A DNA stretch of 64,000 nt, taken from assembly GCF_900199635.1 (NCBI RefSeq), contig NZ_LT962687.1, positions 1,225,501 to 1,289,500 of the forward strand, in the 5' to 3' direction. This document shows, piece by piece, positions 29,738 to 40,454 of the stretch. The DNA comes from Anaerotruncus massiliensis (ex Togo et al. 2026) (GTDB taxonomy: Bacteria > Bacillota > Clostridia > Oscillospirales > Ruminococcaceae). How positions within the stretch are numbered: position 1 is the stretch's first letter; every line of letters begins with the position of its first letter. The position numbers and the translations under genes are program-made. A model generated the notes under the pieces. The model searched no databases and had not been told where the DNA came from. It saw only the letters and a list, made by a program, of their open reading frames with translations.

Positions 29738-30572
29738 GGATATCACGATCGGCCAGTATTTCCCCGGGACCTCCCCCATCCACAGGCTCGACCCGCGCAT
29801 GAAGATCGTGCTCACGGTCGCGTACATCATCCTGCTCTTTACCGCGCAGAACGCGGTGGGGCTCGCGGTCGGGGTGCTCTTTCTCGTGCTCGTCTACGGG
29901 ATCTCCAAAATCCCGCCGGTGATGATCCTGCGGAGCTTAAAGCCCGTGGTGCCGATCATCGTCTTCACCTCGGTCCTCAACATGTTCTTCATCGACGGCA
30001 GGGTGCTTTTCCAGTGGTGGATTTTAAAGCTCACGGCGGAGGGGGTCAAGACCGCCGTATTCATGAGCGTGCGCATCGTCTGCCTGATCGCGGGCACCAG
30101 CCTGCTGACCTACACGACCTCGCCCATCGCGCTCACCGACGGCATCGAGCGGCTCTGCAACCCGCTCAAGCGCTTCAAGCTGCCGGTGCACGAGCTCGCG
30201 ATGATGATGACGATCGCGCTGCGCTTCATCCCGACCCTCATCGAGGAGACCGACAAGATCATGTCGGCCCAGAAGGCGCGCGGCGCCGACCTCGAGAGCG
30301 GCGGGCTCATGCAGCGGGCGCGCGCGCTCATCCCGATTTTGATCCCGCTCTTCGTGTCGGCGTTCCGCCGCGCGGACGAGCTGGCGCTCGCGATGGAGTG
30401 CCGCTGCTACCGCGGCGGAGAAGGCCGTACCCGCATGAAGCAGCTCAAGATCCACCCGCGCGACGTGTGGAGCGCCGTCTTCGTGGGGGCCTGTCTGGTC
30501 TTCATCGTCCTTTCCAATCTTTACGGGGCCCGGGTTTTGGAGCAGCTGGGCCTGCTGCTTCGTTCTGTCTAG
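29730..30572 (+). CDS. ecfT: Energy-coupling factor transporter transmembrane protein EcfT
   Basis: 280 residues with about five or six hydrophobic helices; SPIHRLDPRMKIVLT is the family's N-terminal signature. The coupling helices carry the two Ala-Arg-Gly type motifs, seen as AQKARGAD and a second ECRCYRGG. It scaffolds the two ATPases and swaps S components, none of which is encoded nearby. Confidence 0.94.
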   Translation: MLKDITIGQYFPGTSPIHRLDPRMKIVLTVAYIILLFTAQNAVGLAVGVLFLVLVYGISKIPPVMILRSLKPVVPIIVFTSVLNMFFIDGRVLFQWWILKLTAEGVKTAVFMSVRIVCLIAGTSLLTYTTSPIALTDGIERLCNPLKRFKLPVHELAMMMTIALRFIPTLIEETDKIMSAQKARGADLESGGLMQRARALIPILIPLFVSAFRRADELALAMECRCYRGGEGRTRMKQLKIHPRDVWSAVFVGACLVFIVLSNLYGARVLEQLGLLLRSV

Positions 30573-30588
30573 CGGGGAGGTGACGGGG

Positions 30589-31323
30589 TTGCGCCATCTG
30601 CTTTTGACCCTGCGCTACCGCGGCACGAATTACCACGGCTTCCAGGTGCAGCAAAACGCGCTTTCCGTGGCACAGGTGGTACAGGACGCGGTGGAGGCGG
30701 TGTTCGGCGCGCGGCTCGACGTGAAGGGCTGCTCCCGCACCGACGCGGGGGTGCACGCCAACCGCTTCGCGCTCGCCCTGCGCACCGAGAGCGGCATCCC
30801 CTGCGACGCGGTGGTGCGCGCGATGAACGTGCGCCTGCCGGAGGATATCGCCGTGACCGGTTGCCGCGAGGTGCCGGAGGAGTTCCATCCGCGCTACTCC
30901 TGCACCGGCAAGCGGTACCTCTACAAGATCTACAATTCCCCGGTGCGCGACCCGTTCCTGAGCGGTCTCGCGCTCCACTGGAAATACCCGCTCGACGAAA
31001 ATGCGATGGACGCGGCGGCGCGGCAGTTTATCGGGACGCACGACTTTTCGGCGTTTTGCAGCGCGGGCGGCTCGGTGGAGGACACGGTGCGCACCATCAC
31101 CGCCGCGTCGGTCGCGCGCGAGGGGGCGCTCGTCACCTTCTCGGTCACGGGCGGCGGCTTTCTCTACAACATGGTCCGCATCATGACGGGCACGCTGCTG
31201 GAGGTTTCGCGCGGGGCGCTCGCCCCCTCCGACATCCCCCGCATCCTCGCGGGCCGCGACCGCGCCGCGGCCGGTCCGACCGCCCCGCCGCACGGGCTCT
31301 ACCTCGACGCGGTATTCTACTGA
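30589..31323 (+). CDS. truA: tRNA pseudouridine(38-40) synthase
   Basis: 244 residues from a TTG at 30589, chosen because GGGGAGG ends nine bases upstream (the GTG at 30580 overlaps that site). The catalytic Asp lies in GCSRTDAGVHAN. YRGTNYHGFQ, YSCTGKRYLYKI and FLYNMVRIMTGTLLEV are family motifs. The ecfA1-A2-T-truA order is common in Firmicutes. Confidence 0.95.
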   Translation: MRHLLLTLRYRGTNYHGFQVQQNALSVAQVVQDAVEAVFGARLDVKGCSRTDAGVHANRFALALRTESGIPCDAVVRAMNVRLPEDIAVTGCREVPEEFHPRYSCTGKRYLYKIYNSPVRDPFLSGLALHWKYPLDENAMDAAARQFIGTHDFSAFCSAGGSVEDTVRTITAASVAREGALVTFSVTGGGFLYNMVRIMTGTLLEVSRGALAPSDIPRILAGRDRAAAGPTAPPHGLYLDAVFY

Positions 31324-31348
31324 TTTCAGCTTCACGGGAGGAAAACCG

Positions 31349-32788
31349 ATGGCACAGTTAACCGATCTTGAAAAGGTGCGCCGCCGCCGCGCACGGCGCC
31401 GGATGGTGCGGAGCCTCTTCATCCTCGCGCTTTTCGCGGCGGTGGTCTTCCTCTGCGTGACGGTCATCCGCCAGGCGGGCGACCTCGACCTCAAAACCGC
31501 CTACAGCGACCTCCGGGCGGGGATGGCGTCGGGCGACGGATATCCCGTCTCTCTGCCGGGCGGGCAGGTGACGGAGCTCGAGAGCGCGGGGGACGCGCTC
31601 GTGATGCTCACCGACACCAACCTCTACACCTACAATTCCTCGGGCGGGCAGATGCTGGGCGTGCAGCACGGCATGGCCAGCCAGACCCTCAAGACCGCCC
31701 GCGACCGCATCCTGCTCTACGACCCGAGCGCCGAAAAGCTGGCGGTCTACTCCAAGTCGGCGCAGCTTTCGTCGGTCACGACCGACAGCCAGATACATAC
31801 CGCGGACCTCGCCACCAACGGCAACTTCGCGGTCGTCACCGGCGCGAACGACGCGCTCGCGCGCGTCATCGTCTACAACCGCGGCGCCGAGGAGATCTTC
31901 CGCTTCTCGGGGAACACGCCGATCATCAGCATCTCGCTGGCCGACAACCGCGATACGATGGCGGTCGGGTTCGTGGACGCGTCGGACGGCAAATACCTCT
32001 CGAGCATCCGGAAATTTCAGTTCAGCTACCAGGAGGGGGACACCGGCCGGGTCGACCTGCCGGGCGAATTGCTCCTGATGGTCGACTACCGCAGCGCGAG
32101 CGCGATCCGCGCGCTGACCGACCAGCGGGTCATCCTCTTTGACGGCGACCTGCGGGAGACGGCGTCCTTCGCCTTCGGCGAGACGGTGCTCGACCGCTAC
32201 GCCGATTCTCCCGACGGCAGGCTGGTGCTCGTGCTTGGCAACTACGACAAGGAGAAGCGCCTCTCGGTGGTGACCCTCGACCGCGATTTCAACGAGGTCG
32301 GGCGGTTTACCATCGACTACAACATCTCGGGCGTCAAGGCGGACAGCGACTACATCTACCTGATGGCCAAGGACCGTCTGCACATCCTCGACTTCGACGG
32401 CGCGATGGCGGCGTCGGTGCAGATCAACAGCTTGAGCCAGATCCAGCCGGTCGGCGGCAAGCTCTACTACACGACCGACACGGCGATCAACGTCATCGAC
32501 ATCGGCGAGATCGCGCCGCCCGCCTCCTCCGGCAAGGAAGCGCCCGCCTCCTCCGGGGAGGAAAGCGCCCCCGCGGACGAGGACGACAGCCCTTCCGGGG
32601 AGGCGTCTTTGCAGCCGTCCGGGGAGGAAGCGCCTTCGGAAAGCGGCGGGGACGCGGAAAACCTCCAGCCGGATTCGGAGCCTGAAAGCGCGGCCGAACC
32701 GGAATCCGCCCCCGAAAGCGCGGCCCCTTCCGGGGACGCCTCGTCGGGCGACCTTCTCAACTACGACGATCTCGCGCCGGGAGGCTGA
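31349..32788 (+). CDS. DUF5711-like membrane-anchored beta-propeller protein
   Basis: 479 residues. A basic N-terminus with RRRRARRRM leads into one membrane helix (about 21-41), so most of the protein is outside the cell. Residues about 60-390 form repeats with short TLDRDFNEVGRF, VYNRGAEEIFRF and TYNSSGGQML strands resembling a beta-propeller, which matches what I recall of DUF5711. The last 85 residues are a Ser/Pro/Glu/Asp tail with repeats like SSGKEAPASSGEES. Function unknown; a sensory or scaffold role at the envelope is only a guess. Confidence 0.72.
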   Translation: MAQLTDLEKVRRRRARRRMVRSLFILALFAAVVFLCVTVIRQAGDLDLKTAYSDLRAGMASGDGYPVSLPGGQVTELESAGDALVMLTDTNLYTYNSSGGQMLGVQHGMASQTLKTARDRILLYDPSAEKLAVYSKSAQLSSVTTDSQIHTADLATNGNFAVVTGANDALARVIVYNRGAEEIFRFSGNTPIISISLADNRDTMAVGFVDASDGKYLSSIRKFQFSYQEGDTGRVDLPGELLLMVDYRSASAIRALTDQRVILFDGDLRETASFAFGETVLDRYADSPDGRLVLVLGNYDKEKRLSVVTLDRDFNEVGRFTIDYNISGVKADSDYIYLMAKDRLHILDFDGAMAASVQINSLSQIQPVGGKLYYTTDTAINVIDIGEIAPPASSGKEAPASSGEESAPADEDDSPSGEASLQPSGEEAPSESGGDAENLQPDSEPESAAEPESAPESAAPSGDASSGDLLNYDDLAPGG

Positions 32789-32794
32789 ACCGAT

Positions 32795-32823
32795 TTGTAA
32801 ATTTGCGGCAGATTTGGTATAAT
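32795..32823 (+). promoter_or_regulatory. Promoter for the CvpA-like gene
   Basis: TTGTAA (32795-32800), 17-base spacer, TATAAT (32818-32823) with a TGG just before it (extended -10). It leaves a 100-base GC-rich leader before the ATG at 32924. Confidence 0.72.
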
Positions 32824-32923
32824 GGCCGCAGCGGCCATGACGCCTGTGCGGAGCGCTTTTTGCTGCGGCGCTCCCGCCGCGCGTCCCGCGCCGGTGGGCG
32901 CACAGCCGCAGGAAAGGGAATCT

Positions 32924-33637
32924 ATGGACATTGCAGCCATTTTATTGGATATCGCCGCCGTCGCCATCGTGGTTTACTGCGCGCACGCGGCGGCGAAAAA
33001 GGGCTTTTTGCGCACGGTCATCCAGATGGTCGCCTATGTCGCGATCATTCTCGCGGCCTCCTTCTTCAGCCGCGCGGCCGCCCCGGTCGTCTATGACCGG
33101 GTGGTAGAGCCGATGATCACCCACCGCCAGGAGGCGCCGCGCGAACCCGGCGGAGCGGACCTCATCTCCTACGGGCGGGCGGGGATGCTCTCGGCGCTCG
33201 ACGACGGCCTCGGCGCGCTGGAAAGCGGATTTGACTCGATGAAGGAGATGCTGCCCGACGAGTTCGACCCGCAGGCGCTCGCCGACGGGATCGTGGAAGA
33301 GCTGGCGGACGCCACCCTGCGTCCGCTCATGGTCAGCGCGATCGGCATGATCGGGTTCGTGCTGCTCTTCTCCATCCTGTCGATCATCGCGAACATCCTG
33401 CTCTCCACGCTGGGGATCGTCAACCACCTGCCGGTGGTCGGCCCGATCAACGCGCTGCTCGGCGGCGCGGTGGGCGTCCTCGAGGGGGTGCTGCTCGTGT
33501 GGGTGTTCGCTTTCCTGCTGCGGGGGCTGCTGGGCATCTATCCGGAGGGCTGGTGGATCTTCCGCGCCGACACGATCGGCCACACCTTCCTGTTCCGCTA
33601 TTTCGCCGATCCCACGCTGCTGGGGCAGCTTGCATAA
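32924..33637 (+). CDS. CvpA-family membrane protein
   Basis: 237 residues. The start MDIAAILLDIAAVAIVVYC at 32924 follows GGAAAGGGA. Helices lie at about 3-20, 25-45, 125-150 and 165-190, with a polar loop of about 75 residues between the second and third. AAKKGFLRTVIQMV and the VGPINALLGGAVGVLEGVLL segment match CvpA/colicin V production family proteins. Role unsettled; in other bacteria linked to envelope integrity. Upstream in-frame codons are open but lack a ribosome site. Confidence 0.8.
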   Translation: MDIAAILLDIAAVAIVVYCAHAAAKKGFLRTVIQMVAYVAIILAASFFSRAAAPVVYDRVVEPMITHRQEAPREPGGADLISYGRAGMLSALDDGLGALESGFDSMKEMLPDEFDPQALADGIVEELADATLRPLMVSAIGMIGFVLLFSILSIIANILLSTLGIVNHLPVVGPINALLGGAVGVLEGVLLVWVFAFLLRGLLGIYPEGWWIFRADTIGHTFLFRYFADPTLLGQLA

Positions 33638-33676
33638 GCCGTTTGGCCTCCGACGCCAGAGAGAGGGTTGACCGCC

Positions 33677-34225
33677 ATGAAAATGAATGTTCCGAACGCG
33701 CTGACCGTCCTGCGGATCGTGCTGATCCCGCTCTTTTTGTGGCGGTTCCTGACCGCGCAGACGCAGCTGCAATTCTACGCGGCGGCGCTGATCCTCGGGG
33801 TTTCGGCGCTCAGCGACACGCTCGACGGCTATATCGCGCGGCGCTGCAACCAGATCACCCAGCTCGGCAAAATCCTCGACCCCATCGCGGACAAGCTCAC
33901 CCTGGCCTCCGTCGTCGCGGCGCTGTGGATTACGAAGCCGCACCTCTGGCCGCTCTACGCGGTCTTCATCCTCAAGGAATTCCTCATGCTGGTCGGCGGA
34001 CTGCGCCTGCACCGCAAGCGGGTCACCATCGAGGGGGCCAAGTGGTTCGGCAAGCTCGCGACCGTCATGTTTTACGTCATTATGATCACGATCGTGGCCT
34101 TCCCGTCGCTGAGCGACGGGACCATCCTTGCGATGCTCCTGCTGCTGCTCGTCTTCATGCTCTTCTCGCTGCTGCGGTACGGGGTGATGTTCTGGGGGAT
34201 GCTGCGTTCCGCCAAAAAACGGTAA
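33677..34225 (+). CDS. pgsA: CDP-diacylglycerol-glycerol-3-phosphate 3-phosphatidyltransferase
   Basis: 182 residues from the ATG at 33677 (GAGAGGG nine bases before). Membrane enzyme of the CDP-alcohol phosphotransferase family that starts phosphatidylglycerol synthesis. The catalytic motif D-x2-D-G-x2-A-R-x8-G-x3-D-x3-D reads SDTLDGYIARRCNQITQLGK then ILDPIADKLT. N-terminal NVPNALTVLRIVLIPLF is characteristic of PgsA. Four to six membrane helices. Confidence 0.9.
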   Translation: MKMNVPNALTVLRIVLIPLFLWRFLTAQTQLQFYAAALILGVSALSDTLDGYIARRCNQITQLGKILDPIADKLTLASVVAALWITKPHLWPLYAVFILKEFLMLVGGLRLHRKRVTIEGAKWFGKLATVMFYVIMITIVAFPSLSDGTILAMLLLLLVFMLFSLLRYGVMFWGMLRSAKKR

Positions 34226-34340
34226 ACTACACCAAAATCGTATGATTATTTATGACGCGTTAATATGTTGTTCACAACGGGCATATACAATATAGTCTGG
34301 TAGATTCTATTTCCGTTTGTGAGAAAAGGTGAAAAATCTG

Positions 34341-36644
<2,304 letters not shown>

Positions 36645-36646
36645 AC

Positions 36647-36684
36647 AAAAGCGGCGCTCACCGGAAGGTGAGCGCCGCTTTTTG
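36647..36684. terminator. Terminator between clpE-like gene and the lipoprotein gene
   Basis: AAAAGCGGCGCTCACC pairs with GGTGAGCGCCGCTTTT over GGAA, with A and T runs at both ends. It can serve both converging transcripts. Confidence 0.88.
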
Positions 36685-36691
36685 ACTGCCG

Positions 36692-37450
36692 TCAGCCGGC
36701 CGCATCCTGCCCGGCGGTCACGGCGGGCAGGCTTTGGAGCAAATCAAAGAGCGCGAGCGCGTCGATGTTGCGCGCCATAACGCGGATCGTGACGCCGTCT
36801 TTGCAGAGCACCGAGAAATCGGCGGCCACGTGCTCGTCCCCCAGCTCCCGGTGGTCGTACACCCGCCGCGCGAGCACTTGCGGGGAGAGATCCTCCGCGC
36901 GAAAGAGGGGGTGGTCGAAGGTTTCCATGTATTTTTCGGGCACGCTGTCCGCCCAGGGGATTTCGTAGAGGTGCACGTCGTAGCTCTCGACCGCGTCGAT
37001 GTCGACGGTGCGTTCCCCGTCGCCCGGCTCCGCGCGGGAGGCCGAAAGGACGAGCTCGCGGTAATCGGCGTTGCCGACCGCCTGCTCAAAGCTGATGAAG
37101 AGGGAGTCCGCGCCGCGGTGGGCCTCACGCACGGCAAACCCCTCGACAAGCTCCCGCGGGAAGCAGCCGCCGAAATCGGGGTCGGCGAGCGCCTCGGCGT
37201 AGGTGAGGCCCCGGATGCCGGAGGGGAGGACGTCCACGTCGGCCACCGCCGCCGGCGCGGAGGTCTCCGTTTCCGACGACGCACCGTCCGCCCCGGAGCC
37301 GGCTTCGGGCGCCTCCGGCTCTGGCGGCGCGGAGGGAGCGCCAAATGCGGCGGACTCCGGCGCGGAGGACGCGGCCGGCGTGGATGCGGGATGGGCGCAG
37401 CCGGTCAAAAAAAGCGTCAATGCGAGCAGTACAGCAACAGTCCGGTTCAT
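36692..37450 (-). CDS. Putative lipoprotein of unknown function
   Basis: 252 residues. Signal peptide MNRTVAVLLALTLFLTGC with the lipobox LTGC (Cys18), then a 50-residue Ala/Pro/Ser/Glu-rich linker typical of surface lipoproteins. A folded part from about residue 75 includes GIRGLTYAEALADPDFGGC, YEIPWADSVPEKYMETF and FSVLCKDGVTIRVMARN. I do not recognise the domain. It diverges from the penicillin-binding protein at 37607 and shares its 156-base upstream region, so a link to cell-wall work is possible. Confidence 0.75.
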   Translation of the reverse strand: MNRTVAVLLALTLFLTGCAHPASTPAASSAPESAAFGAPSAPPEPEAPEAGSGADGASSETETSAPAAVADVDVLPSGIRGLTYAEALADPDFGGCFPRELVEGFAVREAHRGADSLFISFEQAVGNADYRELVLSASRAEPGDGERTVDIDAVESYDVHLYEIPWADSVPEKYMETFDHPLFRAEDLSPQVLARRVYDHRELGDEHVAADFSVLCKDGVTIRVMARNIDALALFDLLQSLPAVTAGQDAAG

Positions 37451-37606
37451 CGGATCAGCCCCTTTTCATCTTTCTGACATAGAAGTGCCGGAAAAGTCCG
37501 GTTTTTCTGCGTCCCGCCGGGAATTTTCCCGCGCGGGCGCGGCGCGTATAAAATCCGCCGTCTCCCGCCAACAATAGAGGTAACGAAAAGGCAAAGGAGA
37601 CGGCTT

Positions 37607-39223
37607 ATGGGAAGAAGGGCGGTCGGCGTCTACGCGGCGCTGGTGCTGATATTTACGGGGATGATCTGCCGCGTGTACGCGCTTTCGATGGGGGGCGCGC
37701 TCGCTTCGGCGGCGAACACCCAGAGCGCGTTCGTGCTCGATGTGGACAACACGCGCGGCGTCATTTACGACTGCAACCTCAAGCCCCTTGTGGGCACGGA
37801 GGTGCGCAAGCTGGCGGCGGTGCAGCCCTCGCCCGAGGCGTTCACCGCGCTTGCCGAGGCGGGGGAGCAGGTGCCCGCGGGCGCCTCGCAGACGAAGCCC
37901 TACCTGCTCCCGGTGGAGGAGGAGGTCTACGCCAAGGGGGTCGAGATGATCGACGCGGTGGAACGCTACGGGGACGAACAGCTCGCGCCCCACATCGTCG
38001 GCTACCTCAACCCGGAAAAGACGAACGGCGCGGCGGGCATCGAGATGGCGTACGACGACCTGCTCAAGCAGTATGACGGCAGCCTCAAGCTGCGCTACAC
38101 CCTCGACGCGGCGGGACACACCCTCACCCTCAACCCGCCCGAGGTGCTGCGGGACAACTACAAGAGCGAGGGGGGCGTCGCGCTCACCCTTGACGCGGAC
38201 TTCCAGCGGATCGCCCAGCGGGCGATGAAGGGGGTCGAAAAGGGCGCGGCGGTGGTGATGGACGTCGCCACGGGCGACATCAAGGCATCCGTCTCGGTGC
38301 CGGCCTACGACGCGAACGACCTCGCGGCAAGCCTGCAGGACCCCGACAGCCCGTTCGTCAACCGCGCCTTCTCGCAGTATAACGTGGGTTCGACCTTCAA
38401 GCTGGTGGTGGCGGCCGCCGCGCTCGAAAGCGGCGTGAGCCGCTACGAGCGGTACACCTGCGAGGGGTACGCGGACGTCGGCGGGCATATCTTCTACTGC
38501 CACTGGCGCAACGGGCACGGCAACATCGACCTCAAGAAGGCGATCGAGATCTCCTGCAACCCCTTCTTCATCCATCTCGGGCTCGAGACGGGGGGCAAGA
38601 ACATCGTCTCGATGGCGCGGGAGATCGGCTTCACCCGCGCCGCCCAGTTCACCGACGACATCCGCACCCAGAGCGGGACCCTGCCCTCCGACGCGGAGCT
38701 CGAGAGCGACGCGGCCGTCGCAAACCTCTCCTTCGGGCAGGGCTCCCTCACGGCCACCCCCATCCAGATCGCACAGATGGTGTCCACCACGGCCAACGGC
38801 GGCTTCGCGGTGACGCCCCGGCTCGTCGAGGGCTTCACCGACGACGGAAAGACCTACTATGAGCATACGGCGGCCTATGCCCCCAGCCGCGTCTTTTCCA
38901 AGCGCACCTCCGACATCCTGCGGGAGACGCTGGTCAACAACGTCGAGGTGGGCAGCGGCGTCAAGGCCAATCCGACGGTCGCCGGCGTGGGCGCGGGCGG
39001 CAAGACGGCCTCCGCCCAGACGGGCATCTACCTGGAGCCGGGCGTGGAGGAGAGCGAAGTCGTACACGCGTGGTTTGCGGGCTACTTCCCGGCGGACACC
39101 CCGAAATACGCGGTGGTCGTGCTCGTGGAGGACGGCAAATCGGGCGAGGACACCGCCGCCCCCATCTTCCGCAAGATCGCGGACGGCATCCTGGTCACCG
39201 AGCTGCAGCGGCAGGGAAAATAG
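37607..39223 (+). CDS. Penicillin-binding protein, class B transpeptidase-like
   Basis: 538 residues; AAAGGAG before the ATG. One N-terminal membrane helix (about 5-25), a short dimerisation/pedestal region (about 45-190), then the transpeptidase domain. The acyl-serine motif is Ser262-T-F-Lys265 in NVGSTFKLV. The second motif is SCN at 316-318. The third motif is KTAS at 466-469 in GGKTASAQTG, where KTG is usual. No PASTA domain. The closest group is FtsI/PBP2/SpoVD-like. The region between it and the divergent lipoprotein gene contains a hairpin plus T-run (CCGGA/TCCGG, 37484-37505). Confidence 0.88.
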   Translation: MGRRAVGVYAALVLIFTGMICRVYALSMGGALASAANTQSAFVLDVDNTRGVIYDCNLKPLVGTEVRKLAAVQPSPEAFTALAEAGEQVPAGASQTKPYLLPVEEEVYAKGVEMIDAVERYGDEQLAPHIVGYLNPEKTNGAAGIEMAYDDLLKQYDGSLKLRYTLDAAGHTLTLNPPEVLRDNYKSEGGVALTLDADFQRIAQRAMKGVEKGAAVVMDVATGDIKASVSVPAYDANDLAASLQDPDSPFVNRAFSQYNVGSTFKLVVAAAALESGVSRYERYTCEGYADVGGHIFYCHWRNGHGNIDLKKAIEISCNPFFIHLGLETGGKNIVSMAREIGFTRAAQFTDDIRTQSGTLPSDAELESDAAVANLSFGQGSLTATPIQIAQMVSTTANGGFAVTPRLVEGFTDDGKTYYEHTAAYAPSRVFSKRTSDILRETLVNNVEVGSGVKANPTVAGVGAGGKTASAQTGIYLEPGVEESEVVHAWFAGYFPADTPKYAVVVLVEDGKSGEDTAAPIFRKIADGILVTELQRQGK

Positions 39224-39297
39224 ACGGGAAATCCCCTCCGCCCTGAAAGAAAATCGCCGGGGATGGGCATTTTCGTATGGAACCGGGGCGGGAACTG

Positions 39298-39306
39298 TGG
39301 TATAAT
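39298..39306 (+). promoter_or_regulatory. Extended -10 promoter for degV
   Basis: TGG followed by TATAAT (39301-39306), with no clear -35 box. The degV start is 38 bases downstream. Confidence 0.55.
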
Positions 39307-39344
39307 GGGGGAAAATTGGCAATTCCTGTTGGGAGGGTACACAC

Positions 39345-40211
39345 ATGAATCCTTACGTCATCGTTACCGACTCCTGCGCGGATATGGTCCCGGGGTTTGC
39401 GGCCGAGAACCATATCGTGGAGCTGGAACTGACTTACACGATCGGCGGCGTCACCAGGCCCTGCAACGATCCGTCGCTTTCCCGCCCCGCTTTCTACGAC
39501 ATGGTGCGGGCGGGCGAGATGCCGATCACCGCGCAGGTGAACATCGAGGACGCCGTTCGCGCGCTGACCCCGCTGCTCGACGCGGGCAGCGACCTGCTCT
39601 GCATCATGTTTTCCTCCGCGCTCTCCGGCACCTACAACAGCGTCCGCCTCGCTGCCGAGGAGCTCGCGCCCCAGTATCCCACCCAGCGGATCATCGTGCT
39701 CGATTCCCTCGCCGCGTCGGCGGGGCAGGGGATGCTTGTGGCGCGCGCCGTCATGTACAGGGAGCAGGGCCTCAGCCTCGACGAGAGCGCCGAGCGAATC
39801 AAGGAGGATATCCCCCGCCAGGCGCATCTCTTCACCGTGGACGACCTCAACCACCTCCACCGCGGCGGGCGCGTCTCCAAGACGGCCGCCGTGTTCGGGA
39901 CGATGCTCGGCATCAAGCCGCTCCTCCACGTCGACGACGCGGGCAGGCTCATCCCCACCGGCAAGGTGCGCGGCCGCCGCAACTCCCTGCTGGGGCTGGT
40001 GGAGGGCATGGCGCGCCAGATGGACCCGGAGAAATGCGACCGGTTTGCCATCAGCCACGGCGACTGCATCGACGACGCCCAGTTCGTGGCCGACGAGGTG
40101 TGCCGGCGGTTCGGGCTCAAGGACTATACGATCAGCTATGTCGGCCCGGTCATCGGCGCCCACTCGGGCCCCGGGACGGTCGCGCTCTTCTTCTACGCCA
40201 AGCACAAGTAA
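39345..40211 (+). CDS. DegV family fatty-acid-binding protein
   Basis: 288 residues of the DegV/FakB fold, which binds a fatty acid for phosphorylation by the FakA kinase. N-terminal VIVTDSCADM, ITAQVNIED, MFSSALSGTYNSVRLA and the TVDDLNHLHRGGRVSKTAA block are diagnostic. GGGAGG precedes the ATG. No fakA is in the window. The fatty acid bound cannot be read from sequence. Confidence 0.9.
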   Translation: MNPYVIVTDSCADMVPGFAAENHIVELELTYTIGGVTRPCNDPSLSRPAFYDMVRAGEMPITAQVNIEDAVRALTPLLDAGSDLLCIMFSSALSGTYNSVRLAAEELAPQYPTQRIIVLDSLAASAGQGMLVARAVMYREQGLSLDESAERIKEDIPRQAHLFTVDDLNHLHRGGRVSKTAAVFGTMLGIKPLLHVDDAGRLIPTGKVRGRRNSLLGLVEGMARQMDPEKCDRFAISHGDCIDDAQFVADEVCRRFGLKDYTISYVGPVIGAHSGPGTVALFFYAKHK

Positions 40212-40220
40212 AATCCAATC

Positions 40221-40249
40221 TTGAAATTTTCCCAATACCGTGCTATAAT
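40221..40249 (+). promoter_or_regulatory. Promoter of the SRP RNA
   Basis: TTGAAA (40221-40226), 17-base spacer, TATAAT (40244-40249). Transcription should begin near 40256. Confidence 0.8.
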
Positions 40250-40255
40250 ATCCTA

Positions 40256-40427
40256 GTTCAGCATACGCAAGACATTGTGTGCCCAGACATGCGGGTATGC
40301 GGGTCCTGTGCGACAGAGCGCCGTGAACCATGTCAGGCGGGGAACCGAGCAGCATTAAGCGGTTGTGATGTGTGCCGCAGGTAATCTGCATGTCCGCATA
40401 TGTGGGCACACAGTTTTGCGTTTTTTT
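40256..40427 (+). ncRNA. ffs: Signal recognition particle RNA, about 170 nt
   Basis: The conserved domain IV tip is unmistakable: GTCAGG at 40332-40337, GGAA tetraloop at 40341-40344 and AGCAGC at 40348-40353, the Ffh-binding internal loop. The long arm is formed by TGTGTGCCCA (40276-40285) with TGTGGGCACACA (40401-40412) and by ATGCGG with CCGCAT. ACGCAA (40265-40270) with TTGCGT (40416-40421) closes the base, and a T7 run ends it. There is no room for an Alu-like 5' domain. dnaX follows directly, as in many Firmicutes. Confidence 0.92.
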
Positions 40428-40454
40428 CTTCTTACGGAAAGGTGGTGGGAATCG

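Noticed and set aside
34255-34291. TACAAT at 34286 as a promoter for the ClpE-like gene
   Set aside because: No -35 box at acceptable spacing; kept only as a possible weak site.
37484-37505. CCGGA/TCCGG hairpin with T-run between the lipoprotein and PBP genes as a terminator
   Set aside because: No plus-strand gene ends just before it; it could be an attenuator, but nothing else supports that.
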